Shown one piece after another: positions 50,608 to 58,598 of a stretch of 64,000 bases of DNA. The notes below the pieces were generated by a model. That model was not told where the DNA came from. It saw nothing but the letters and a program-made list of their open reading frames with translations, and did not search any database. Source of the DNA: Runella sp. CRIBMP (GTDB taxonomy: Bacteria; Bacteroidota; Bacteroidia; Cytophagales; Spirosomataceae); contig NZ_JAAAKZ010000002.1 of NCBI RefSeq assembly GCF_009905605.1, positions 1,054,001-1,118,000 on the forward strand, written 5' to 3'. Within the stretch, counting starts at the first letter, position 1. Each line of letters opens with the position of its first letter. The translations under genes and the position numbers were made by a program.

Positions 50608-51993
50608 ATGCCAACCCTTAACCGCCGCGACGTACTCAAAACCCTTGGTCTGACCGCCGGGGCCGCCGCCCTGACCCCAACCGCCCAAGCCACCGAGATT
50701 AGGGAAATCACTTTTCCCGAAAACCCTGATTATCTTCCACTTGCTCAGCCCATTACGGCCATTGTGTTGGGGGCAGGAAATCGCGGCAATGTGTATGGAC
50801 GCTACGCCGTGGCTTACCCCGGCGACGTAAAAATGGTAGGCGTGGCCGAGCCAAATGAATTTCGGAATGAGCGCTTTGCCAAAACGCACGGTATTGAATC
50901 CGCGCATCGCTTCAAAACGTGGGAGGATGTGTTTAAAGTACCCAAATTTGCCGATGCCGTCATCATTTCTACGCCCGACACCCTCCACTACGGACCTGCG
51001 ATGAAAGCGTTGGAAATGGGCTATAATGTATTGCTTGAAAAGCCCATTTCACCCTCCATGCAGGAGTGTCTGGATATTCTGGCGGCGACAAAGAAATCAA
51101 AAAGCATTATTGCGGTCTGTCACGTATTGCGCTATACGGCATATTTTCGTAAGTTGAAAGAACTTTGCGCTTCGGGCACTTTGGGCGAAATGATCAGTAT
51201 CAACCACTTAGAAGGCATTGAGCACGTTCACATGGCGCACTCATACGTGCGGGGCAATTGGCACGAATCCGAAAAGACAAATCCAATTATCTTAGCAAAA
51301 TCAAGTCATGATCTAGATATTATGCGTTGGATTGCCAACACGCCCGCCAAAACCGTGTCGGCCTATGGAAATCTTAAATGGTTTAAACTCGAAAACGCAC
51401 CCGTTGGTAGCACCGAGCGCTGTGTGGAAGGCTGCAAAGTGGAGCGAGAATGTCCATTTTCGGCCATTAAAGTCTATTACGAACAGAAAAAACGTATCCA
51501 CGTACTTGACGTTCCCGAAGACCCAGCCCTACAAGGTCCCGCCATTTTGGAACGGCTCAAAACCTCCAACTACGGCCGTTGTGTTTATCGGATGAACAAC
51601 GACCAACCCGACCATTACACCAGTATTTTTCAGTTTGGCAACGGCATTTTAGCTACTTTCGGACTAGAAGCCTTTACGGCTTGGGAAGCTCGTAAGACCC
51701 GTGTAATGTTTAGCATGGGAGAAATTGAGGGCGATAATGATTTAATCAAAGTAACCGATTTTCGTACCAAAGAAGTCACCATCTGGAAAGCCAGCGCCCA
51801 GAAGGAATTCAACAATTCCGGTCATGGTGGCGGCGACCACGGGCTGATGCAAAATTTTGTGCAGGCTGTAGCGCAGAATAATCGTGCCTTATTGACCTCA
51901 ACCATAGACGCCTCCATTGAAAGTCACGTCATGGGTTTTATGGCCGAAGCTAGTCGCAAAAGCGGCAAGTCGATGGACATAAAGCTGGGCTAA
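50608..51993 (+). CDS. Gfo/Idh/MocA-family oxidoreductase with Tat signal
   Basis: The 461-residue protein begins with a twin-arginine signal, NRRDVLKTLGLTAGAAALTPTAQA. A Rossmann domain follows (AIVLGAGNRGNVYGRYAV, LLEKPISPSMQECL), then the C-terminal alpha/beta oxidoreductase domain (HVLRYTAYFRKLKEL, KSSHDLDIMRWI). A cysteine-containing insert, CVEGCKVERECPF, lies near residue 275, as in a subset of secreted Bacteroidota members. Tat export implies folding with NAD(P) before transport, so it probably acts on sugars in the periplasm; some Tat-exported relatives are glycosidases that use bound NAD. The substrate is unknown. It ends at a perfect 21-bp terminator. Confidence 0.87.
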   Translation: MPTLNRRDVLKTLGLTAGAAALTPTAQATEIREITFPENPDYLPLAQPITAIVLGAGNRGNVYGRYAVAYPGDVKMVGVAEPNEFRNERFAKTHGIESAHRFKTWEDVFKVPKFADAVIISTPDTLHYGPAMKALEMGYNVLLEKPISPSMQECLDILAATKKSKSIIAVCHVLRYTAYFRKLKELCASGTLGEMISINHLEGIEHVHMAHSYVRGNWHESEKTNPIILAKSSHDLDIMRWIANTPAKTVSAYGNLKWFKLENAPVGSTERCVEGCKVERECPFSAIKVYYEQKKRIHVLDVPEDPALQGPAILERLKTSNYGRCVYRMNNDQPDHYTSIFQFGNGILATFGLEAFTAWEARKTRVMFSMGEIEGDNDLIKVTDFRTKEVTIWKASAQKEFNNSGHGGGDHGLMQNFVQAVAQNNRALLTSTIDASIESHVMGFMAEASRKSGKSMDIKLG

Positions 51994-51999
51994 TTCCGT

Positions 52000-52044
52000 A
52001 ACAATAGGCGTCTGACGGTTCAGAACCGTCAGACGCCTATTGTT
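52000..52044. terminator. Perfect 21-bp bidirectional terminator
   Basis: AACAATAGGCGTCTGACGGTT (52000-52020) has its exact complement at 52024-52044 with only CAG between them. It follows the oxidoreductase stop codon and overlaps the stop of the convergent LytTR regulator. Confidence 0.88.
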
Positions 52045-52777
52045 ATAAACTCAGCATATCTTTAAATCGAATGGCCTGACGACGTGATATTTCGATTTTT
52101 TCGCCGCTTCCGCGCAATGTCACCAACAATCCACCCGAAAACCAAGGTTCGATTTTGTCAATCCACTGCAAATTTATGATGTGTTTACGGTTGGCCCTGA
52201 AAAAAGAAATCGGATCCAAACGTTCTTCAAGGGCATTCAATGACTTGAGAACAAGCGGCTTTTGATCGTCAAAATGCAGTCGAACATAATTGCCCATGGA
52301 TTCAAAAAGACGAACTTTTCCAAGTTTGACAAACCAACATTTTTCACCGTCTTTGATGAAAACTTGGTCATTTTCACCCAACATTTTGCGCTCCGAAATT
52401 GAATCATGGTCGTGTTTACGGTCCAATTCTTCAAACACCCGATGAACAGCTTCGCTTAGTCTAGGCAGGTCAATGGGTTTGAGGATGTAATCTAGCGCAT
52501 TGTATTCGAAGGCTTTGAGGGCGTATTCGTCGTAAGCAGTGGTAAAAATAACTTCTGGGATGGTGTCATCTTCCAGCGCTTCCAAGAGTTCAAAACCGTT
52601 TTTGCCTGGCATCTGAATATCCAAAAACAATAGGTCAGGACGGAGTTCATTCACCATTTTGATGGCCTCATCGGCATTGGCCGCTTCACCAACGACTTCA
52701 ATTTTGGGGAAATTTTCGAGCAAGCGGCGTAGCTCATTGCGGGCGAGCCTTTCATCGTCAATAATAAGGGCTTTCAT
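52043..52777 (-). CDS. LytTR-type response regulator
   Basis: The 244-residue regulator has an N-terminal receiver (MKALIIDDERLARNELRRLLENFPKIEVVGEAANADEA; phospho-acceptor Asp in LLFLDIQMPGKNGFELLE; lysine in YILKPIDLPRL). The C-terminal LytTR DNA-binding domain spans about 140-244 (FVKLGKVRLFESMGNYVRLHF, FFRANRKHIINLQWIDKIEPW). It is encoded 44 nt after its partner LytS-type kinase, on the same strand. LytTR pairs of this form are common in Bacteroidota; the controlled genes are not known. Confidence 0.9.
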   Translation of the reverse strand: MKALIIDDERLARNELRRLLENFPKIEVVGEAANADEAIKMVNELRPDLLFLDIQMPGKNGFELLEALEDDTIPEVIFTTAYDEYALKAFEYNALDYILKPIDLPRLSEAVHRVFEELDRKHDHDSISERKMLGENDQVFIKDGEKCWFVKLGKVRLFESMGNYVRLHFDDQKPLVLKSLNALEERLDPISFFRANRKHIINLQWIDKIEPWFSGGLLVTLRGSGEKIEISRRQAIRFKDMLSL

Positions 52778-52821
52778 TAGCTGATGTTTAGGGTGATTTA
52801 GATGTTAGGTGATGTTATGTT

Positions 52822-53925
52822 TTATGATTGGCTTTTTGCAATGGGTTTAGCTGCGGTATTCCGAAAGACGCCTTCGGTCTGAGTGGGCAAAATAACTTCC
52901 GCCCTAACGACATCTTCCGACTCCTGAAATATTCTGAACCTTGCTGACTCGTCCCCGTAAATTAATTGCAGACGACGCTCGGTATTGGCCAACCCAAACC
53001 CGCTGGCCTCTTTGTGTTTTTCCAAATCGTTGTCTTTTTTAACCAACGTGCCCGTATTACGAATGTGAATATGCACATAATTACCCTCCAAAAAAGAGGT
53101 CACCTGCACAAATCCGCCACTGACCGCTTTCTGAACTCCGTGCTTGATGGCGTTTTCGACCAGCGTCTGGAGCATCATCGGCGGCACTTGTAGATAGAGG
53201 GTTTTGGGGTCGATGTGAAAATCCGCCATTAGCCGGTCTTCATAACGAACCTTTTCAAGGGCTAAATAATCTTCGACGGTTTTTAATTCTTCGCGTAATT
53301 CAACCGTTTTTCGGCGGTCGGCCAATAGCGAATTACGTAAAATATTGGATAATTGAGTAACACTTTGCTGCGCTTTTGAAGGGTCTTCCGACACCAACGC
53401 CCGAATAGAATTGAGCGCATTGAACACAAAATGGGGATTTAATTGCGAACGCAGGATTTTGGCCTCCGTTTCTTTTACCGACGTTTTGAGCAGAATTTTC
53501 TCAATTTCGGTATCTCTCATGCTTTCTACATAATGATAAATGGTGTAGCTCAACACCCACATAAACATGCTCTTGCTCCATGAAAGCCAAAGCGAAAAAA
53601 ATATATAAGGCTGACTTCTAACTACTTCCTTAAAAGTATGAATATCTATCGGGAAGTTCATGAGCGTCATAATGAGGCCCAGAAGTAACCCAGACAGTAT
53701 CACTCGTGGGACCAACTTATACAAGGGTTGCGCAACCCAATTACGTTCACGAACCACCAAACGATAAAAATGGGTGAGTAAAATGCAGACCAAAATACTG
53801 GCAATTGCAAAGTAGAACATCTCCCACGTAAATTCGTCTTCGAGGCTATAAACCCAAAGTTCATAAAACATGAGCGCCGTCCAACTGCCTACTTGGCAAG
53901 CCCAATATATTCTTTTTTTCGACAT
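52822..53925 (-). CDS. LytS/YehU-type sensor histidine kinase
   Basis: The 367-residue kinase has four N-terminal membrane segments (about 8-25, 32-52, 72-95 and 115-135). A cytosolic His_kinase domain follows, with the phospho-acceptor His in ILRSQLNPHFVFNALNSIRALVSEDP. Its HATPase has PPMMLQTLVENAIKHGVQKA and GFGLANTERRLQLIYG. It heads a two-gene unit with the LytTR regulator and is divergent from rfbC across 50 nt that contain TAATTTTG (53940-53947), a -7 box facing rfbC. Confidence 0.9.
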   Translation of the reverse strand: MSKKRIYWACQVGSWTALMFYELWVYSLEDEFTWEMFYFAIASILVCILLTHFYRLVVRERNWVAQPLYKLVPRVILSGLLLGLIMTLMNFPIDIHTFKEVVRSQPYIFFSLWLSWSKSMFMWVLSYTIYHYVESMRDTEIEKILLKTSVKETEAKILRSQLNPHFVFNALNSIRALVSEDPSKAQQSVTQLSNILRNSLLADRRKTVELREELKTVEDYLALEKVRYEDRLMADFHIDPKTLYLQVPPMMLQTLVENAIKHGVQKAVSGGFVQVTSFLEGNYVHIHIRNTGTLVKKDNDLEKHKEASGFGLANTERRLQLIYGDESARFRIFQESEDVVRAEVILPTQTEGVFRNTAAKPIAKSQS

Positions 53926-53975
53926 TCGAGCAAATTAGCTAATTTTGTACTGGATATTCAATTATATACTCACTG

Positions 53976-54521
53976 ATGCAAGTTATTAAAAAATCCATCG
54001 AAGGGCTGTTGGAAATTATACCAACGGTTTATAAAGATGAAAGAGGGTCTTTTTTCGAGAATTACAATCGTCAGCTCTTCGAAGCCAATGGCCTGCCCAC
54101 CCATTTTGTTCAAGACAATCAATCATTTTCTAAAAAGGGAGTTGTTCGCGGTTTACATTTTCAACGTGCCCCTCATGCACAGGGAAAATTGGTACGGGTG
54201 ATTGTAGGGCGGGTACTGGATATCGCCGTCGACATTCGCCCCGATTCGCCGACTTTCGGGCAATACGAAGCCGTCGAATTGGATGGAGAACGAAATAATA
54301 TGTTTTACATTCCCGAAGGTTTTGCCCACGGGTTTGCCGCGCTGGAAGACTCCATTTTTAGTTATAAATGCACCAATCTTTATCATAAAGTTTCGGAAGG
54401 TGGCATCCTCTGGAATGATGCAGAACTCAACATTGATTGGCAGGTTTCTGACCCAATTGTATCCGAAAAAGATGTGCTTTTACCTTCCTTTAAAGCCCTT
54501 TTTGAGCAGATGCATCCATAG
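53976..54521 (+). CDS. rfbC: dTDP-4-dehydrorhamnose 3,5-epimerase
   Basis: RfbC (RmlC) epimerises dTDP-4-keto-6-deoxyglucose at C3 and C5 on the way to dTDP-L-rhamnose. The 181-residue cupin has the catalytic His in VRGLHFQRAPHAQGKLVRV and the Tyr/Asp region KVSEGGILWNDAELNIDW. Other signatures are VYKDERGSFFENYN, DNQSFSKKGVVRGLH and YIPEGFAHGFAAL. rfbA, rfbB and rfbD are not in the window. The next gene encodes a capsule-type phosphatase, so a role in surface polysaccharide synthesis is plausible. A -7 box lies at 53940-53947. Confidence 0.93.
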   Translation: MQVIKKSIEGLLEIIPTVYKDERGSFFENYNRQLFEANGLPTHFVQDNQSFSKKGVVRGLHFQRAPHAQGKLVRVIVGRVLDIAVDIRPDSPTFGQYEAVELDGERNNMFYIPEGFAHGFAALEDSIFSYKCTNLYHKVSEGGILWNDAELNIDWQVSDPIVSEKDVLLPSFKALFEQMHP

Positions 54522-54716
54522 CAATTTATGTACCAATATGACTATCTTATCCCAATAAATTCACCTATTTTATATCCCATTCAGATATTATATGCCATAA
54601 CAAACCAATTATCAAGGTATTAGGATTTATTTTTTTTACCCTTCTACTTTGGCACAATTCGTGACCATTGAAACGATTAAAAGCTTGTTTACCCTTGTCA
54701 CGAATTGAAAAATCTC

Positions 54717-55460
54717 ATGCCTTTTTCATTCTTAAAACGAAAACGAACTGTTGCAGGATTTGCCCCCTCCTCTCCCTTTACGGTAGACGTTCACGCGCAT
54801 ATTTTACCCGGGTTAGACAACGGGCCAGAAAGCATCGAAGAGAGCATTTTGCTCCTCCAAGAAATGGCAGCCAATGGAGTTCGTAAAATAATTGCTACCC
54901 CACATATCATGGGGGACTATTATCGCAATACCCCCGCAATAATCGAGTCTTGCCTTGCCCGCATTCGTTCGGAAGTTCAGCGCAAACGCATTTCCATTGA
55001 GCTGGAAGCCGCCGCCGAATACTACCTCGATATATCACTTATCTCATTGCTTGAAAACAATCAAACCTTACTCACTATTGCAGATAACTATCTACTCTTA
55101 GAAACTAATATTGTAGGAATGCCTTCATTTTTGGGCGATGCCATCCGATTGGCCCGCCAACGAAACCTCGTCGTTGTGCTGGCACATCCCGAGCGGTATC
55201 ATTATCTACAACAAAATTTCAATCTCGTAATGGATTTGCACCGGCAAGGCGTTTTGTTTCAGGTAAATCTGGGCTCTTGGGCGAGCAGTCATCAAGGCAC
55301 CCGTATGTTGGCCGAGCGTTTGGTTATTGAAGGTTTAGTTTCTTTTGTGGGCAGTAATGCACATAATCTCCGCGAGTGGAATCAGGCACACGAGGCCCTT
55401 CGCAGCGTTACCTTCGCTAAGTTAGTTGAAAAGGGATTGCTTAATCAGCATCTGCTTTAG
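54717..55460 (+). CDS. CpsB/CapC-type PHP-family tyrosine phosphatase
   Basis: A protein of about 247 residues with the PHP phosphatase metal-site motifs: VDVHAHILPGLDNGPES near the N-terminus, IIATPHIMGDYY, ELEAAAEYYLDISL, VVLAHPERYHYL, and VGSNAHNLREW. It closely resembles CpsB and YwqE-type enzymes, which dephosphorylate the tyrosine kinases controlling capsule polymer length. The frame opens with a TTG at 54705, but ATG at 54717 (MPFSFLKRKR) is preferred. It follows rfbC after 195 nt of AT-rich sequence; no capsule polymerase or Wzc gene is adjacent. Confidence 0.88.
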   Translation: MPFSFLKRKRTVAGFAPSSPFTVDVHAHILPGLDNGPESIEESILLLQEMAANGVRKIIATPHIMGDYYRNTPAIIESCLARIRSEVQRKRISIELEAAAEYYLDISLISLLENNQTLLTIADNYLLLETNIVGMPSFLGDAIRLARQRNLVVVLAHPERYHYLQQNFNLVMDLHRQGVLFQVNLGSWASSHQGTRMLAERLVIEGLVSFVGSNAHNLREWNQAHEALRSVTFAKLVEKGLLNQHLL

Positions 55461-55519
55461 CATTTTTGCACCAAAGCAATTGAACGATTGTTGTACCTTT
55501 AGCAAAATTTCAAGAAGTC

Positions 55520-55924
55520 ATGCTCAAAGGAACCAAAGTTTACAGTATTCTCAACAACAAATGTCCCCGGTGTCATCAAGGGTCATTTTTTGTCCACAAC
55601 AATCCTTTCAATTTAAAGAAATTTGATAAGATGAACCCCCAATGCGAAGTATGCGGCGAATCGTTTGAGCGAGAGCCCGGCTTCTATTTTGGCGGCATGT
55701 ACGGTAGCTACGCGCTTTATACGGCGTTGATTGCCGTGGTATTTGTGAGTTGCGTGGTGCTTCTAGGAATCAATATTTTTTACGTATTGGCCATTCTTAT
55801 TCCCATCCTTATTATTTCCCAACCCGTCTTTTTTCGTTGGGGCAGGCTGTTATGGATCAATGTCTTTGTGAGCTACGACCCAGAAGCCGCCAAAGGTGAA
55901 AAGAAAATTACGCCGAAATGGTAA
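55520..55924 (+). CDS. DUF983 domain-containing membrane protein
   Basis: The 134-residue protein has two CxxC pairs near the N-terminus (NNKCPRCHQGSFF and NPQCEVCGESFEREPGFYFGGMYGSYAL), probably a zinc ribbon. Two or three membrane segments follow (about 50-75 and 82-105). The REPGFYFGGMYGSYA block defines DUF983, a Bacteroidota and alphaproteobacterial family of unknown function. Its end overlaps the convergent coaD by 17 nt. Confidence 0.85.
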   Translation: MLKGTKVYSILNNKCPRCHQGSFFVHNNPFNLKKFDKMNPQCEVCGESFEREPGFYFGGMYGSYALYTALIAVVFVSCVVLLGINIFYVLAILIPILIISQPVFFRWGRLLWINVFVSYDPEAAKGEKKITPKW

Positions 55925-56381
55925 GCTCTGAAAGTTTATAAGGTAAAAACTCATCCACATTGTGGCCGTACTTGTGCAGCTCGCGAATAATCGTCGAGCT
56001 GATAGGAGCCAAATGCGGCGAAGTAATCAAAAACACCGTTTCTACGTCGCTGTACACGTGGCGGTTTACCTGAGAGATACTGTTTTCGTACTCAAAATCG
56101 GTCGTATTTCGTAATCCTCTCAACAAAAACCGCGCACCCAACTGACGCGCCATGTTGGCCGTGAGGTCGTCGTAAGTGACGGTCTGGATTTGTGGGTATT
56201 TCTCAAAGGTCTCCTCAATCATTCGTTGCATTACCTCCACCGGAAAATAACGCTTTTTGGCCGTGTTGTGCCCAATTCCGACGATGATTTCGTCAAAAAG
56301 ATGTAAACCTCTCAGGACGATGTCTTCGTGGCCTTTGGTAAAAGGGTCAAACGAGCCGGGAAAAAGAGCAATGCGTTTCAT
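55908..56381 (-). CDS. coaD: Phosphopantetheine adenylyltransferase
   Basis: CoaD adenylylates 4'-phosphopantetheine to dephospho-CoA, the fourth step of coenzyme A synthesis. The 157-residue length is standard. The nucleotidyltransferase motifs are intact: ALFPGSFDPFTKGHEDIVLRG with the TxGH site, and SSTIIRELHKYGHNVDEFLP carrying the ISST(x)IRE ATP-binding motif. It lies 21 nt after the DUF3822 gene on the same strand and overlaps DUF983 tail to tail by 17 nt. Confidence 0.95.
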   Translation of the reverse strand: MKRIALFPGSFDPFTKGHEDIVLRGLHLFDEIIVGIGHNTAKKRYFPVEVMQRMIEETFEKYPQIQTVTYDDLTANMARQLGARFLLRGLRNTTDFEYENSISQVNRHVYSDVETVFLITSPHLAPISSTIIRELHKYGHNVDEFLPYKLSELTISA

Positions 56382-56402
56382 GCGTAGAATGCGTTAGCGG
56401 TT

Positions 56403-57293
56403 TCAGGAAGCGAAGGGAATCGTGTATAGGCTATAATACCGGTGCTCGGGCACATCTTCAAAGGCCTCGCCCAACAACAAAGTTTCGGGGGTTTTGCCAA
56501 ACGAAAGATGCGGTAAAAATTTCTGAAGCAGTTGATAATCTTCAGAATAAGGGGTTGTTTCACCATAAAAACGGCACTTCACCTCGGCGGGTTTGAGTTG
56601 GAGTGAGTCCAGCACAAACATGATAAAATACGCCATGTCGGCCGCGGCTTTGTAGGCAAATTTATTGCACATCAGGAGCGAATCGTTCTTGACAATCACC
56701 AACGTCACGAAGTCATCTTCAAAGTGCAGATTCATCAAAACCGCTTCTTTATCCAGCACCGAAAGCGCCAACGCGCCTTCAATCAGGGCATTGGTTTGGT
56801 GAATAAAAGCGGGCAATTGCAACGTATACGTATTCAGCACCCACTCCCAAAGCTCTTTATTGACCGTAAACACGTTTCGGGCTTCGATGCGCTTTACTTC
56901 GCGGTGCAAAATCTGATCGGTTTCAAACAAGTCCCCCTGCACCAAACTCAGGTAGCTATTGACGTATTCTTTGCGAAAATAAGCTTCTGGCACCAACGTA
57001 AAATACGGCGTATTGAAAGAAACCGTCACACTTTTCCAAAGATTACTACCCCAAAATGGGTGCAGCGCCGACAGTTTTGCCAGCCAATTCGCCCATTTTT
57101 TTTCGCTCGGCAGCCCACCTATCAAATAGTCTTCCAGATACAACACACGCTTTTTTTTGCTATCTAGCACCAAAAAGCGCAATCGTTCGGCCCCCAACTC
57201 CATCAGCAATTCATACTCCGCGCATTTTGTGGGGTCGAAGCGTTCGTCTTTTATCTCCAATAGAGGAGCTATTACGTTTTGTGTATCAACCAT
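56403..57293 (-). CDS. DUF3822 family protein
   Basis: The 296-residue cytosolic protein resembles DUF3822, a Bacteroidota-specific family with an ASKHA-like fold and unknown role, commonly located next to coaD. Visible blocks are LMELGAERLRFLVLDSKKKRVLYLEDYLIG, TVSFNTPYFTLVPEAYF and a C-terminal LVIVKNDSLLMCNKFAYKAAADMAYFIMFVLDSLQL. It is co-directional with coaD. The rRNA methylase gene rsmD, often found between the two in relatives, is not present here. Confidence 0.8.
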   Translation of the reverse strand: MVDTQNVIAPLLEIKDERFDPTKCAEYELLMELGAERLRFLVLDSKKKRVLYLEDYLIGGLPSEKKWANWLAKLSALHPFWGSNLWKSVTVSFNTPYFTLVPEAYFRKEYVNSYLSLVQGDLFETDQILHREVKRIEARNVFTVNKELWEWVLNTYTLQLPAFIHQTNALIEGALALSVLDKEAVLMNLHFEDDFVTLVIVKNDSLLMCNKFAYKAAADMAYFIMFVLDSLQLKPAEVKCRFYGETTPYSEDYQLLQKFLPHLSFGKTPETLLLGEAFEDVPEHRYYSLYTIPFAS

Positions 57294-57380
57294 CCCTCTT
57301 TCTATAATCCAGTGTTAATTGTAAAAAGTTAATCGTTTTGAGAATTAACCGGCTAATTCACGAATTCTTCGCTAAATGTA

Positions 57381-57902
57381 TCAATTGTTTTGGAAATCGG
57401 CCAATTCCGCAGATTCATCGTTCAGATAGCCCTTCAATTGATAAATATCCGACAGGCTTTCGCAATGCCTAAACAGCGTATGAACTTCGTGGGCGGGGTA
57501 AGCTTTGATCTCTTCGATACTCATCCAGCGCATTTCTTGAATAATCTGATTATCGGTGGTCATTTCGGGGTCGGTGCCCAGATGCAGGTCGCCACCTTTT
57601 CGTTTGACCTCAAAAAATAATTCTAGGGCATGGAGAGGTGGCTGCATAAACTCGTTGACAAACAGTAAGTCCCCGATTTCGATAAAGAGACCCGTCTCTT
57701 CTTCAAACTCACGTTTGAGGGCCTCATGCGTTGATTCTCCAAACTGAATTCCCCCACCGGGAGGACACCAAAAAACGTCGGTATCACCAATGCCGCGATG
57801 GCTCAGCATCAAAATTTTATTGTTTTCAATGCAAATCCCGCATACTCTCAGCCGCAATCGATTGCCATACAACCGGGCTACTTCTTGTCTTGCTTTTTCC
57901 AA
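57381..57902 (-). CDS. NUDIX hydrolase
   Basis: The 173-residue protein has a complete Nudix box, GGGIQFGESTHEALKREFEEETGLFIEIG, near residue 49, where the REFEEE acids bind Mg2+. Such enzymes hydrolyse nucleoside diphosphate derivatives; the substrate is not clear from the sequence. No ATG lies in frame upstream before a stop codon, so a TTG start (57902) is used, giving EKARQEVARLYGNRLRLRV at the N-terminus. The gene lies between DUF3822 and the CBS protein on the same strand, but with gaps of about 90-120 nt. Confidence 0.82.
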   Translation of the reverse strand: MEKARQEVARLYGNRLRLRVCGICIENNKILMLSHRGIGDTDVFWCPPGGGIQFGESTHEALKREFEEETGLFIEIGDLLFVNEFMQPPLHALELFFEVKRKGGDLHLGTDPEMTTDNQIIQEMRWMSIEEIKAYPAHEVHTLFRHCESLSDIYQLKGYLNDESAELADFQNN

Positions 57903-58020
57903 TGGACAGATATTGGTTAACGTTATAAGTCAATCGGCAATAATTGACAGCACCCTGAAAATCAAGCTACTGTCTGTTGACGACCAACCTTGAACTTTTT
58001 CAAGACTACAAAGATAGTGA

Positions 58021-58461
58021 TTATGCGTAAGGATTGCCCGAAATGTAGCTCTCTAGCGATTCAATGCGTACTTTTTGGTCTTTAATAATACTAGTTACCA
58101 CGTCGTTGATGGAGATGATACCGATGAGTTCACCCTCGTCGACCACGGGCAAGTGACGGATGTGTTTTTCCGACATGATGACCATGGCTTCTTCCAGTTT
58201 TTGCTCTGAAGTTACGGTAATGAGCTTGGAGGTCATTACTTCTTTAATCAACGTTTGATTGGACGCCCGCCCTTGCAGAATCCCTTTGCGGGCATAGTCA
58301 CGCTCCGAGAAAATCCCCGCCAAACGTCCCTCTTCCAAAACCAACACCGCTCCGATATTTTTTTCGGCCATTTGTTTTAGCGCATCCAGCACGGTAGTTT
58401 CCGGCGTAACCGAATAGATAGCATTGCGGGACTTATCGCGTAATACGTTCTTAATTTTCAT
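58021..58461 (-). CDS. Tandem CBS-domain protein
   Basis: The 146-residue protein consists of two CBS domains (about 10-65 and 75-130), with landmarks PETTVLDALKQMAEKNIGAVLVLEEGRLAGIFSERDYARKGI and TSEQKLEEAMVIMSEKHIRHLPVVDEGELIGIISINDVV. Stand-alone CBS pairs bind adenine nucleotides and regulate partner proteins. No partner is evident nearby. The ATG at 58461 has the usual MKIKNVLRDK start. It is divergent from the helicase gene. Confidence 0.87.
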   Translation of the reverse strand: MKIKNVLRDKSRNAIYSVTPETTVLDALKQMAEKNIGAVLVLEEGRLAGIFSERDYARKGILQGRASNQTLIKEVMTSKLITVTSEQKLEEAMVIMSEKHIRHLPVVDEGELIGIISINDVVTSIIKDQKVRIESLESYISGNPYA

Positions 58462-58562
58462 GTTTAATTGCTTTAATTTTGAAGAGTTAGGTGAAAAAGG
58501 TGATGAAAATACAATTTAATCCAAAAAAATGAAAACTTTCGACAAGGAATAATTTAACAGGG

Positions 58563-58593
58563 TTGTGAAATTTGTGTTACTGCCGTAGTTTTG
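58563..58593 (+). promoter_or_regulatory. Promoter of the RecD2-like helicase gene
   Basis: TTG (58563-58565), a 20-nt spacer and a perfect TAGTTTTG (58586-58593) sit directly before the ATG at 58599. The transcript may be nearly leaderless. Confidence 0.6.
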
Positions 58594-58598
58594 GATAC

